From Limnanthes douglasii subsp. nivea (taxonomy: Eukaryota; Streptophyta; Magnoliopsida; Brassicales; Limnanthaceae): DNA of 64,000 nucleotides. Under the pieces are notes generated by a model. The model did not search any database. It had not been told where the DNA came from and saw only the letters and a list, made by a program, of their open reading frames with translations. The translations under genes were made by a program, and so were the position numbers. The stretch is from contig JAUPFV010000005.1 in NCBI GenBank assembly GCA_036936605.1, positions 155,869,195 through 155,933,194 on the forward strand. Direction: 5' to 3'. Shown here one piece after another: positions 43,611 to 53,769 of the stretch (position 1 is the first letter of the stretch; every line of letters begins with the position of its first letter).

Positions 43611-44457
43611 GAGAAAAGTACCGGTAAATATCTTCTCAACTATGTAATTATCCGGCGGTACCTGTTTTTAGGATAGTGTCACTTGGTACCTCGAATTGAA
43701 ATTTGGACAAAAATACCCCCGACCAAATATAGGCGCGCGCTGGTAAAAAAAAAAAACCTGGTACAATTCTGAGGATGCGAATTGCTTGCAAATTCTCAGG
43801 ATGCGAATTGCTTGCAAACTCTCAGGATTTCTGAACGATTCTCATGATAAGATGCGAATTGCTTGCAACTCTCAGGATTTCTGAACGATTCTCATGATAA
43901 GATGCGAATTGCTTTTAACTCTTAGGATTTCTGAACGATTCTCATGATAAGATGCGAATTACTTGAAAAAGAAAACAGGTACAATTCTCAGGATGTGAAT
44001 TGCTTGCAAACTCTCAGGATTTCTGAACGATTCTCATGATAAGATGCGAATTGCTTGCAACTCTCACGATTTCTGAACGATTCTCATGATAAGATGCGAA
44101 TTGTTACTCGTGAAATTTTATTTTTTAAAAAAATCAAAAAAAATCATCAATGGATCTAGTTTTGTTCATTTTTAAAAAACAAAAGTGATGGTACTTTCAT
44201 TTATTTTTTTCGAGCTCCGGTTCGAAAGATACAGATCTTTTAAAAATAAAATTAAAGGAAAAGTAGGAAAGAGAAGGAAAGAGAAATTTTGGTTACGTGG
44301 CTCTTCATGAATGGTGAGTGTAGTTAGGGTATTAAAATAAAGTTAGGTACTATGTGATAATTAGGTAGTGGAGTTCGGTATTAAGTGACAATTGATCAAA
44401 CGTTGGGTACTAGATGACAATAAAATAGTTGAGTATGTATCTTTGGTACAATTTCCC
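43611..44457. mobile_element. Non-autonomous MULE related to MULE-2
   Basis: This 847-bp element is flanked by a perfect 9-bp duplication TTGAATATA. Termini are GAGAAAAGTACC on the left and, in complement, GGGAAATTGTACC on the right. The right terminal repeat (about 150 bp) closely matches that of MULE-2, and the left matches more weakly. It has no coding capacity. The core is a tandem array of TGCGAATT-containing units, the same half-site that is dispersed through MULE-2. It was probably mobilised by the MULE-2 transposase family. Confidence 0.92.
43775..44105. repeat. ~50-57-bp tandem array with TGCGAATT half-sites
   Basis: About six units of the form CTCTCAGGATTTCTGAACGA, then TTCTCATGATAAGATGCGAATTGCTT. 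Each ends in a TGCGAATT site; the TTCTCATG...AGATGCGAA part is a weakened TTCGCA...TGCGAA palindrome. Shorter truncated units lie at the left end. Confidence 0.9.
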
Positions 44458-44586
44458 TTGAATATATTCTACTGCCCTTTATTATTTTTGAATCTCTGTT
44501 ATCTACTTTGAGACCTTTGTGGAGGATTAGAAGTTATTGTTTGGTTTTAGAAGAACATAAAATAAATAAAATAAAATAAATAAAAT

Positions 44587-44587
44587 A

Positions 44588-44667
<80 letters not shown>
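44587..44667. repeat. (AAT)n microsatellite
   Basis: About 26 AAT units follow a short AAATA run. Directly after, 44664-44745 repeats the outer end of the promoter-exon unit (TAAGTATCTTA.ATTCAACTAC). Confidence 0.95.
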
Positions 44668-44848
44668 GTATCTTATATTCAACTACAATATTTAGTATTG
44701 TTTTTCAAATTATAAACTCATATGTAAATATATCTCGACTTTCATAAGTGTTTAAAATAAATCTACGTAGTTTAGGAATAAATCTAGTTAGATAACTGAA
44801 AAAATATTTTTGATTAAAAATTAAGATTTTATTTTGGGGTATGGCTAT

Positions 44849-45071
44849 TTTTTTTTTGGAGGGAACCCGCAGCCGCTACTCAGAGTGCAATGAGTGCGCA
44901 CAGGGTAAACCCTCAGTCTGACGCGATAGCCTGCAAACCAACGCCAGAAGGTAAACCACACAAGGTGACAGGCTCAACCGTGAAAGCGTATGTAGAAGGA
45001 CTCGAACTCATGACCTTTTGGTCATAAGAATGCCATACTCAACCAACTCGGCTACCCCCTTGGGGGCTTTA
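44849..45071 (-). mobile_element. tRNA-derived SINE
   Basis: On the minus strand a Pol III A box (TAGCCGAGTTGGTTGAG, about 45055) and B box (GAGTTCGAGTC, about 45005) are correctly spaced. A ~150-bp body with GCGTCAGACTGAGGGTTTACC follows, then a short A tail (44857-44849). It is flanked by a 12-bp duplication GGGTATGGCTAT at 44837-44848 and 45072-45083. It inserted into the terminal repeat of the foldback element. Confidence 0.9.
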
Positions 45072-45083
45072 GGGTATGGCTAT

Positions 45084-45616
45084 ATATACCCAAATGTGAT
45101 TTAAGTTTACCCAAAAAATATACTTGACTTTTGTTTGACCTTTTAAAGACGAAAATACCCTCAAACATTCATTTAATTACGGAACTGACATTAAGTAAAA
45201 GAAAACACTAAGTATATCCTAAATATACCCAAATCACAAAATTACCTATTTTACTATCTTTACCCAAAAAACACCTTGATTTAGTAGATCAAACCCCATA
45301 TTACTACAATTTTGTGAAGTTCTTCAAAGTGTTCTTAAACATTCAAAGTCTTCTCAAGAACATTCAAACTCTCTTCAAAAAATTTGAACTTTTTTTTAAT
45401 AAAAACACAAAATCAAACATGAATCAATCTGAATTAAGGCAAAATATGATTTTTTTTGTTTTTTTCAACCTCATGAATTAAAATTAGATTTAAGTTTAAA
45501 TAAGGTAAAAAAAATTGGGTGCAGGCCCAATGCACCTGCACCTGCACCGATGGTGCATGCCTTTTTTTTTTAAAAAAAACTTAATATTCTTTTAAAATCA
45601 AGTCCTTACAGATTTA
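45084..45616. repeat. Foldback left arm, outer segment
   Basis: Inverted partner of about 57990-58197 plus 63166-63437. A GTGCAGG...TGCACCTGCACC GC-rich spot at 45515-45565 corresponds to the GCGCACC-rich spot at 58030-58090. No genes. Confidence 0.7.
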
Positions 45617-45629
45617 TTTTTTTAAAACT
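45617..45629. repeat. L1 target-site duplication, left copy
   Basis: TTTTTTTAAAACT, matching 57255-57267. The TTTT/AAAA junction is the preferred nick site of L1 endonucleases. Confidence 0.8.
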
Positions 45630-46143
45630 TTTTTTTAATCAAAAATACCAATTTTATTAAAGGACTGAAATAAAGTTTTACAAGAAACGCAAAGTTTTAT
45701 AAAAATAAAACCAAAAATGAAAATTAGAGACTGAAATTGGTAAAGCACCAAAATTGATCCCAAAACAAGCCATAGAATCCCAAATCGGGATCTGAGAAGA
45801 AACCCTAAGAAACAAAAGAAAACTTCAGCCCCAATCGAACAACCAAGCTCCATCCTCCATTAACAAAGCTTCAACTTTCCATACCAGCTCCAAAAATCCG
45901 CCTCTTCCAATCAACCAGAATTCATCAAATCACCAGCAGCTCGCCACACCTTCGAAGCCATCAACCGAGTACCAGCCAAATCGCAGATCCTTTCCACCGT
46001 GGTGCCCTATTCCTGCAAAAGAAAAAACTGGAACCAGATCACCGAGGCTACGAAATGTAACCCAAGCCAAGCTCTTCATGAAGAAGAATAGCATTTAAGG
46101 GAGGAGGAATACTAAAAGGACTAAAAGATGACTTTAGATTACA

Positions 46144-48255
46144 TCATAGAGTCCATCTGGCCAGCCAGTCGGCAGCCTGATTCTGAACTCTCGAGATGTA
46201 TTTAAAGACCATTGAAGAAGCAAAAGCCATCTTCCAAAACTTGATGACGGGATTGAGAAAGCAAGGAGAGATACCAGAGGCAATAAAGTTGACCAGAATC
46301 TGACAATCCGATTCGATGTCAACACAAAGCCACCGGTTCTGCTTACAAATAAGAAGCCCATCCAGAAGGGCTCGGGATTCAGCCAACAAGGGAGACATCT
46401 TCCCATAGGTGTTACCAAAACATTGAAGAACCTGGCCGGAATGATTTCTGCATATTCCAGCCCCACATGCCTCCCCATTATTCAAGACAGAGGCGTCAAT
46501 ATTAAGCTTTATCCTGCCTTCCACCGGGTGCTTCCAGGTATTATAGATAGGATTAGGACTAGAAATCTGATAACCCAATAGAAGACTAGCATTCTTAGTA
46601 TTAGACCAATGTTTTTTCGAAAGAACAGAAGCATTTAAAGAAAGAATAATTCGATCAATATAGTTTATAGTCGAGGTAAAGTTGAAAGACACTCCCTTAA
46701 ACTTAGTATTGTTACGGTTTTGCCAAATCGTCCAGCAAATAATTGCTGGCAGTAGATGAGTAATGTGAGCTTTACATCTGCTAAAGTCATGCCAAACTTT
46801 GATAATGTGGGTCAGAGTCATACACCTCTTGAGATTAATTTTGAAAATAATACTATAATGGTTCCAAATCTGCCAAGCTTGAGAGCAGTTAACAAACACA
46901 TGATATATGTCTTCACTATTCCTGTAAAATTGACACTTAGAGACCAACTGTAAATGTCTATTTTGAAGAACATTATCAATAGGAATATAACACATAATCA
47001 CTTTCCAGAGAAGGAATGAGAACTTCCTTGGAATGATGTGGCACCTGATTGTTTTGAAAAGCCTAGAGTAGTTATACTTGTGTCTGATAGAATCCCAAGT
47101 TTTCTTGCTGTTGAAAGTAATATCATTAGAACAATTCCATATCATAATGTCTTGCTTAGCATAATCCACTTTGAGATTCTGAATTTTGCTCCATCTTTCA
47201 GGAGAGATGAAAGGGACCATGGAAGCAGAATCCCAGCAGCCATTCTTCCAAAAAGAATTCACTTTCGCTTGCAGGTAATTGACTTCATTATGAGCATCAT
47301 AGATAGGACCCAAATCATGCCAGTTATCCCTCCAATAGTCAATGTCACCAGAACCCAAAATCCATTTGATGTGCTTTTCAGCATCATCCTTTATGCTAAC
47401 CATTCTTCTCCAAACCTGAGACCCAGACCTGTTAAATTTAGTATACAAAGGATGAACATTATTAGAGTAAATATCATGCATCAATCTAGTCCATAAAGTT
47501 TCATTCTTCCTAAACATGAACCACAGCTTTAAAGAATAAGTGAACTGAATATCAGAGATGCTTCTGATATTGAGATCACCCTCTTCAAAGGGTTTACAAA
47601 TAGACTTCCATTTAGCCCAGTGAATGGAAGGCTCCCCTAGCTTAGATCTCCACAAGAATCTGTTTAGCATTTTCTCAATCTTGCTGATAATATTTTTAGG
47701 CAGCAAACTATTCTGCAACCAAAAAGTAAGATAAGGCATAATCACACTAGTTATTAAAACTAATCTGCCACCAAACGATAAATATTTAGAATCCCAGACA
47801 GAGAGCTTCTCGTTAATTTTGTCGATGATTTTTACAAAATTGCAGGATTTATTGCTGTTACTCAGAATGACACCAAGGTAACTTGAAGGAAGACTCTCCA
47901 CTTTAAAACCAGTATAAGATTCCAGGCTTGATATCCTTGACTGAAGAAGAGAAGAAGAAGTAAATAACTTGGTCTTCTGCTTATTTATCAACTGACCTGA
48001 AACCAGCTGATATTTATCAAGGAAGCAGCTCAATTTAGTAATAGAAACATGTAAACTATTAGTAAAAATGAGAAGATCGTCGGCAAAAGCCAGACAAGGC
48101 AACAACAATTTAGATCTTGTATTATACATCATTTTTCTATTATATTCAAATAGATAATGCATTCCCCTAATCAGAACCTCATCTCCTATAATGAACAGAC
48201 TAGGAGACAGGGGATCCCCCTGTCTCAAACCTCTTTTGGTTCTAAAATAACCAAC
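46144..48255 (-). pseudogene. LINE-2 ORF2, C-terminal part: RT end, zf-RVT, RNase H
   Basis: Continues the RT interrupted at 53770. The frame is open from 48228 and coding similarity reaches the insertion point. MRQGDPLSPSLFI and the catalytic FADDLLIF lie near the start, then the thumb and connection (SYLGVILSNSN). The zf-RVT region at about 46870-46990 has KCQFYRN where KCxxC is expected, so one zinc ligand is lost. RNase H lies at about 46160-46520, with DASVLNN, AESRALLDG, ESDCQ and AADWLA giving D-E-D-D. It ends in TGA at 46144. Nearly 700 codons are uninterrupted, so the element is young. Amino-acid similarity to LINE-1 is strong and both belong to one family. Confidence 0.93.
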
Positions 48256-48260
48256 AGAAC
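48256..48260. repeat. 5-bp target duplication of the Tat element, left
   Basis: AGAAC, identical to 53770-53774. Confidence 0.93.
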
Positions 48261-48697
48261 TGATGAGTCCGAATACGGAGTGCTCCCCGGAAGGGCAGAT
48301 CAGTGTAATTCTCTCCGAAAATCGGACAGAACTTTTGGACCGGACAGATATCTTCGAACCAATGTGAGCCTAAGGCAGTTTGAACTATGACTAAAGTACT
48401 AAAAAACTTAAACACTTCTTGACTAAGCTGCCTGTTCTCCTACTTAGAACTCATGGGTCTTTAAACATGACCCGGGTCCATTAAACTTGACTAGAAAGCC
48501 CATAAGGGCCCAAATAACATGCTATAAATACTCAACCACCAGCATTAACTTCTGGTAATGAAAATTAACTGCTGCCAAGGTGCTTAATTCTCTCTCCACC
48601 TTAAAACACCCTCACACCACCTTGAAACACTCTTACACCATCTTGAAACTCAACTTAAAATTACTAGCCTACCCCTAGGCTGTTTTTATCCTCACCA
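48261..48697 (+). repeat. 5' LTR of the Tat element
   Basis: Starts TGATGAGTCC and ends CTCACCA. A TATA box (CTATAAATAC) lies at 48522-48531. About 12 mismatches to the 3' LTR give ~2.7% divergence by eye. The sequence after it, AATTGGGGACACTATGACGG, is where a primer-binding site should be; it keeps ATTGG of the usual Tat site but not the rest. Confidence 0.95.
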
Positions 48698-48710
48698 AAT
48701 TGGGGACACT

Positions 48711-49325
48711 ATGACGGCTCCTACTACTTCTTCAAGAAAAAGACATGTTCATAATTTGGCCTCCCAACTAGAAGGAGGCATGACATCCTATCAATCTCCA
48801 AACTCGTTCCCATTCATAGTCTTCGATGAGGATGATTTGAGAGATATTGCTGGCCCTCATGAGGATGCTGTTGTCATAGGAGCATCTATAGGGGGCAATG
48901 AGATAAGGCGAATTTTGGTGGATACTGGAAGCTCTGCCAATATCCTTTTTCTAAACACATACAAGAAAATAAAAAATCCAGCTGTGATTCAAAAGTCGTA
49001 CAGGTCGATTGTGGGTTTTACGGGCAGCTCGGCCGATGTGATCGGGGAGTTTGAAGAAGAAGTGTTATTGGGCAGGGGCCCTTTCAAGAAAATGGTTAGA
49101 ATACTCTTCATTGTGGTGGATTGTCCCACCTGCTATAATGCTATTCTAGGGAGATCTTGGCTCTCTAGGATGCATGCAGTGGCTTCGACAGTCCATCAGT
49201 GTTTAAAGTATGCTGTTCAGGGGCAGGTTGGGGTTGTCCGGAGCAGTCAAAAGATTGCAAGAGAATGTTATGCCACTGCCTTGGCTCCACAAACGCTGGG
49301 GGCAGTCCGTATAAACGATCAATAG
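48711..49325 (+). pseudogene. Tat element protease ORF, fused directly to the LTR side
   Basis: 204 codons. MTAPTTSSRKRHV, probably the old gag start region or its junction, leads into a linker and then the aspartic protease: ILVDTGSSANILF (catalytic DTG at about residues 67-69), a flap-like GFTGSSADV and YNAILGRSWL. It ends at TAG 49323-49325, which is in the same frame as the following RT ORF, so the amber codon alone separates protease from RT. Gag is missing upstream. The protease itself looks intact. Confidence 0.9.
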
Positions 49326-51245
49326 CAGTTTGAGGGCCTTTCTAGGGGTGAGGGTGAAATTGATGACCCCAGAGAGACCCCTGGAGTGCTGATTCCAATA
49401 GAGGAGGTTGAAACACACTACTTGGAAGAAGGAAAAAATGTCAAGATAGGGTCCAAAATGCCACAGATGTTGAAAGAAAAAATGTTGAAGTTCTTGAAAG
49501 ACCATCAACACGTTTTTGCTTGGTGCAATGCTGATGTTACTGGAGTTCCATCAGAGGTGATTTCCCATCACCTGTCTGTCCGGAGAGATATGGCACCGGT
49601 GGTACAAAAAAGGAGAGCCTTCTCAAAAGAAAAGGCTGATGTCATTGTACAAGAGGTTGACAGACTCACAAAGATGGGGCACATTAAAGAATCTCAGTAC
49701 CCTTTGTGGACTGCCAATCCTGTCTTGGTAAAAAAGAAAAATGACAAATGGCGTATGTGCATTGACTTCACAGACCTCAATCGAGCTTGTCCAAAAGATT
49801 TGTATCCGGTTCCTCGGATAGATCAGTTAGTAGATTCAACTTCTGGGAACAAGCTACTCTCCTTCATGGACGCCTTCTCCGGATACAATCAGATCCAAGT
49901 GGATCCAAAAGATCAAGAGCATACCACATTTGTCACTGATAGAGGTTTACACTGCTACAAGGTGATGCCCTTTGGCTTGAAAAATGCTGGGGCTACTTAT
50001 CAAAGGTTAGTCAACAAGGCATTTGCTGATCAAATTGGAAGAAATATGGAGGTTTACATAGATGATATGATGGTGAAAAGCATGGATGAGCAGCTGCACT
50101 TGTCCGACCTCCAAGAGACTTTTGCCAACTTGGCCAAAGTGAATTTGAAACTAAACCCTGAAAAGTGTGTGTTCGGAGTGCAGTCCGGGAAGTTCTTAGG
50201 GTATATCATAAGTGAGCATGGAATACAGCCCGACCCGGACCAACTCAATGCTTTGTTCCAGACGGAGCCTCGTCGAAACATTAAAGAAGTACAGCGATTA
50301 ACGGGGAGATTGGCTGCCTTGAACAGATTCATCTCCAGGTCTTCGGACAGGTGTGCTCCATTTTTTCAGACCTTGAAGGGTGCAAAGGGGTTTGAATGGA
50401 CACCCCAGTGTAATGAAGCATTTAATGAAATCAAGAAACATCTTTCCTCTCCCAAGACTTTGTTCAAACCAGTTGATGGGGAGACTCTCTTTGTATATCT
50501 GGCTGTTTCAAGTTGTACCGTCAGTGCTGTGCTAGTGAGGGAGGTTGATGGGCATCCTCACCCAGTGTACTACATCAGAAAAAGCTTGATTGATGCTGAA
50601 AGGCGTTACTTGAAACTCGAAAAACTGGCATTGGCCTTGGTGATAGCTGCAAGAAAAATGAGGCCCTACTTCCAGGCTCATCCTATCGTTGTCCGGACAT
50701 CTTTCCCTTTAAAAAATGTCCTTCAAAAAGCAGACATTTCGAGTAGAATGACAAAGTGGTCAGTAGAGTTGGGGGACTTCGACATAGACTTTGCTCCCCG
50801 AACAGCGGTAAAAGCTCAAGCTGTGGCTGACTTTCTGGTTGAATTCCATTCTGATAGGGATTCCGAACAACCTACTGATTCAAAAGACAAGAAAGTGTGG
50901 ATTGTCCGAACAGACGGAGGATCCAGTACCATGGGATCTGGGGCAGGAATATGTCTCACTTCCCCATATGGGGACAACATGTTCCAAGCTATTTGTTTTG
51001 CTTTCAGGGCATCCAATAATGAGTCCGAATACGAAGCAGCTATAGCTGGGTTGAAATTGGCCTACATTTGTGGAGCTAAAAGGGTCAAGCTACTAAGTGA
51101 CTCCCAGTTGCTAGTCCACCATGCTTTGGGCCTATCAGAAGCTAGAAAGGAGCAATTGGTCAAGTATTTACACCTCCTCAAAAATGAAGCGTTAAAATTT
51201 AAAGCTGTTGTCTATGAGCACATCCCCGGGCAGAAAATGAACTAG
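49326..51245 (+). pseudogene. Tat element RT, RNase H and archaeal-type RNase H
   Basis: Same frame as the protease. First ATG at 49386. RT: WRMCIDFTDLNRACPKD at about 49745, MDAFSGYNQI, MPFGLKNAGATYQRL and catalytic YIDDMMVKS at about 50056. The RT-linked RNase H is degenerate (LFVYLAVSSCTVSAVLVRE). The second RNase H runs from about 50890 (RTDGGSSTMGSGAGI, NNESEYEAAIAGL, LLSDSQLLVHH), with D, E and D present. The frame ends TAG at 51243-51245. A one-base deletion in the AAAA run at about 51232-51236 puts the integrase into another frame. Confidence 0.95.
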
Positions 51246-52612
51246 CAGATTCATTGGCAACAATAGCATATTCGGAGTCCTACCCATGGATCCATGTGCT
51301 TGAAAGCCCTTCTATTCAACTCAATGAAGGTATAAAAGAGGAAGTTTTTGAAATACAAGTGAATCGGCCTCAAGACTGGAGGTCTCCTCTAATACAGTAT
51401 CTGTCCGATGGCATCGTGCCCTTGGATAAATCACAAGCCAGGACATTGAAACACAGGGCTCGTGGTTTTATTATGATTAGAGAAGTCTTATACAAAAAAT
51501 CCTACAGCAAACCTCTCCTGCGTTGTTTAAGGGATCATGAGTCACAAATGGTTCTCTCCGAATTGCATGATGGTGAGGGATCAGCCCATTGTGGATTTAG
51601 AGCTTTGACAAGAAGAGTACTACTCTCCGGATACTATTGGCCATCGATTATGAAAGATGCTAAGGAGCTGGTGAGAAGGTGTGACCCATGCCAGAGGTAC
51701 AGCAATGAAATTCATGTACCAGCCATTCCTTTGGAATCAATTTCTGAGCCCATCCCTTTTGCTCGATGGGGATTGGACTTAGTTGGGCCTCTCACTATGG
51801 CGTCCGGAGGGCGTAAAACCGTAATTGTAGCCATTGACTACTTCTCGAAGTGGATAGAAGCAGCCCCTTTGGCAGGGAAAACCTCAAAAGCTGTTATAAA
51901 ATTCATTCTATCCAATATATGTTGCAGATTTGGTGTCCCCCAGAAAATAACAACAGACAATGGGCCACAGTTTGATAATAGAGAGATGGAGACCTTCTGT
52001 GCCTCAAGAGGTATTCAGCACTGTTTTTCTTCACCTTTTCACCCACAAGCCAATGGGCAAGTTGAAGTGGCTAATAGAACAATTCTCTCCGGCTTAAAGA
52101 AAAACTTGGAAGGGGCTGCTGGGAAGTGGCCTAGTTATCTACAAGAAGTCTTGTGGGCCTACCAGACAACACCTGGGGCTGCAACACAAGAATCCCCTTT
52201 TGTCTTGGTCTATGGGATGGATGCAGTAGCCCCCATAGAGAAGACACTCCCTTCCTTTCGTGTTCATAATTTCTCCGGGCAGGCTAATGAGATGGCGGTT
52301 AGAAATCAGCTTGATTTGATTGAAGAAAGACGGGTTAAAGCTCATCTTAGAATGGCACACTATCAGGGCTTGATGAGAAGCAGGTTTGCTTCTAAAGTTA
52401 AAAGAAGAGATTTTCAACCAGGAGATAAAGTATTAAGGAAAGTTTTCTTGCACACAAAGGAAAAGCTCTTCGGAAAGCTGGCCCCAACTTGGGAGGGTCC
52501 GTATACTGTGATTGAAAGAATCAAGCCTGGGACATACTGGTTGGAAGACAAAGATGGCAGGGTTTTAACTCACCCTTGGAATATTGAACACCTTCGAATG
52601 TACTTGGAATAA
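51246..52612 (+). pseudogene. Tat element integrase
   Basis: The frame is open from 51254 (TTG-led region ATIAYSESYPW) to TAA at 52610-52612. The HHCC zinc region is LSELHDGEGSAHCGF...CDPCQRY. Catalytic residues are D in WGLDLVGPL (51773), D in TTDNGPQFDN (51955) and E in QANGQVEVANR (52060). The C-terminal LRKVF...LAPTWEGPY domain is complete, ending EHLRMYLE. It is separated from RT only by the one-base deletion near 51234. Confidence 0.95.
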
Positions 52613-53332
52613 AACTTATGTAAATATTTACTTGTTTAAACATCCATGTAAATATTTGGGGGCATACCTTCCCCTCTTCGGTGGCACGGAGAGTTTTCAA
52701 TGAAATTTGGTGCCTTCTTCAAAATTCTCTAAGTATTTTTAAACATTTTGTCTCTTATCATACTACTTGGGTTAAAAGATCTAAGGGCTACTTAAATTCT
52801 AGCCGGAAAGTCTTAATACTCTCACAATACAATAGAATTATTTAAACTCCAGCTATTTAAACAAACAATGAAAGAAGAGGATGGTTGAGCAAAATAAGAT
52901 AGTCATTCAACAATTTAAAACTGCCTTGGCCTTCCAAGGACTTTTTGAGTAAGTTTGGGCACAGTACAAAAATTTGTCCGAATAATACGGACACCATCAC
53001 AAAAAAAAGTGCCTTGGCCTTCCAAGGACTTTAGTTCAAGCAAAAGATAAACAAAACAAATTATTAATTAAGGTTGAGCCTTTGAAGATGGCTCACCTTC
53101 ATCTGATTTCTTGCCCTTGATGTCGCTCTTCTCCTCGACTATCTTCTTACCCTTGGGATCGATCTCTTCCTCACCTGGGCTCTCTCTGGTTTCCTCTTCA
53201 CCACCAGACGAGGACTCACCAGAGTACCCCTCATCAACCATGGTCCAGTACTGAAAAACCACTTCCTAGAATCGGACTGTTTTTCAGCTATTTGACAAGG
53301 ACACTTGTTCAAACATCTAAAAAAGGGGCTCC
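52613..53332. other. 3' spacer of the Tat element
   Basis: Holds a 23-bp direct repeat, TGCCTTGGCCTTCCAAGGAC plus TTT, at 52922-52944 and 53010-53032; each copy contains the palindrome CTTGGCCTTCCAAG-like core. It also holds the antisense open frame at 53068-53262. The polypurine tract AAAAAAGGGGCT ends two bases before the 3' LTR (about 53319-53330). Confidence 0.8.
53068..53262 (-). CDS. Antisense open frame between integrase and 3' LTR
   Basis: 64 codons on the strand opposite to pol. MVFQYWTMVDEGYSGESSSG leads into an E/S/K-rich hydrophilic tail (GEEEIDPKGKKIVEEK, KGKKSDEGEPSS) in which a (D/I)xKGKK segment is repeated. Tat-lineage elements of other plants (Grande-like) are known to carry extra antisense genes in this spacer, so this may be such a gene or a remnant. 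It is short and of low complexity, and no domain is recognised. Confidence 0.35.
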   Translation of the reverse strand: MVFQYWTMVDEGYSGESSSGGEEETRESPGEEEIDPKGKKIVEEKSDIKGKKSDEGEPSSKAQP

Positions 53333-53769
53333 TGATGAGTCCGAATACGGAGTGCTCCCCAGAAGGGCAGATCAGTGTAATTCTCTCCGAAAATCGGACA
53401 GAACTTTTGGACCGGACAGATCTCTTCGAAGCAATGTGAGCCTAAGGCAGTTTGAACTATGACTAAAGTACTAAAAAACTTAAACACTTCTTGACTAAGC
53501 TGTCTGTCCTCCTGCTTAGAACTCATGGGTCTTTAAACATGACCCGGGTCCATTAAACTTGACCCGAAAGCCCATAAGGGCCCAAATAACATGCTATAAA
53601 TACTCAACCACCAGCATTAACTTCTGGTAATGAAAATTAACTGCTGCCAAGCTGCTTAATTCTCTCTCCACCTTGAAACACCCTCACACCACCTTGAAAC
53701 ACCCTTACACCATCTTGAAACTCAACTTAAAATTACTAGCCTACCCCTAGGCTGTTTTTATCCTCATCA
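53333..53769 (+). repeat. 3' LTR of the Tat element
   Basis: 437 bp, TGATGAG...CTCATCA, preceded by the polypurine tract and followed by the AGAAC duplication. Confidence 0.95.

Larger units (their letters stand above)
48261..53769 (+). mobile_element. Tat-type Ty3/gypsy LTR retrotransposon lacking gag, inserted in LINE-2
   Basis: The two 437-bp LTRs (TGATGAG...CCA / TCA) differ at about 12 positions by eye, and the flanks carry AGAAC duplications. The order is 5' LTR, protease (48711), RT-RNase H plus a second RNase H, integrase (to 52612), a ~0.7-kb 3' spacer with an antisense open frame, polypurine tract and 3' LTR. Gag is absent: protease begins 14 bp after the LTR. The second, archaeal-type RNase H and the YNAILGR protease spelling place it in the Tat lineage. 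Only two small lesions break pol. It could not move alone. Confidence 0.95.

Noticed and set aside
26322..44457. A single giant MULE running from the 26.3-kb terminal repeat to the matching inverted repeat at 44.4 kb
   Set aside because: The right-hand repeat belongs to the small element at 43611-44457, which has its own perfect TTGAATATA duplication, and the bases before 26322 do not match those after 44457.
44990..45071. A tRNA-like sequence with A and B boxes
   Set aside because: The flanking 12-bp duplication, long non-tRNA body and A tail show a SINE, not a tRNA gene. No acceptor stem can be formed.
47038..47496. 152-codon plus-strand frame inside LINE-2
   Set aside because: Shadow of the intact ORF2 frame on the minus strand.
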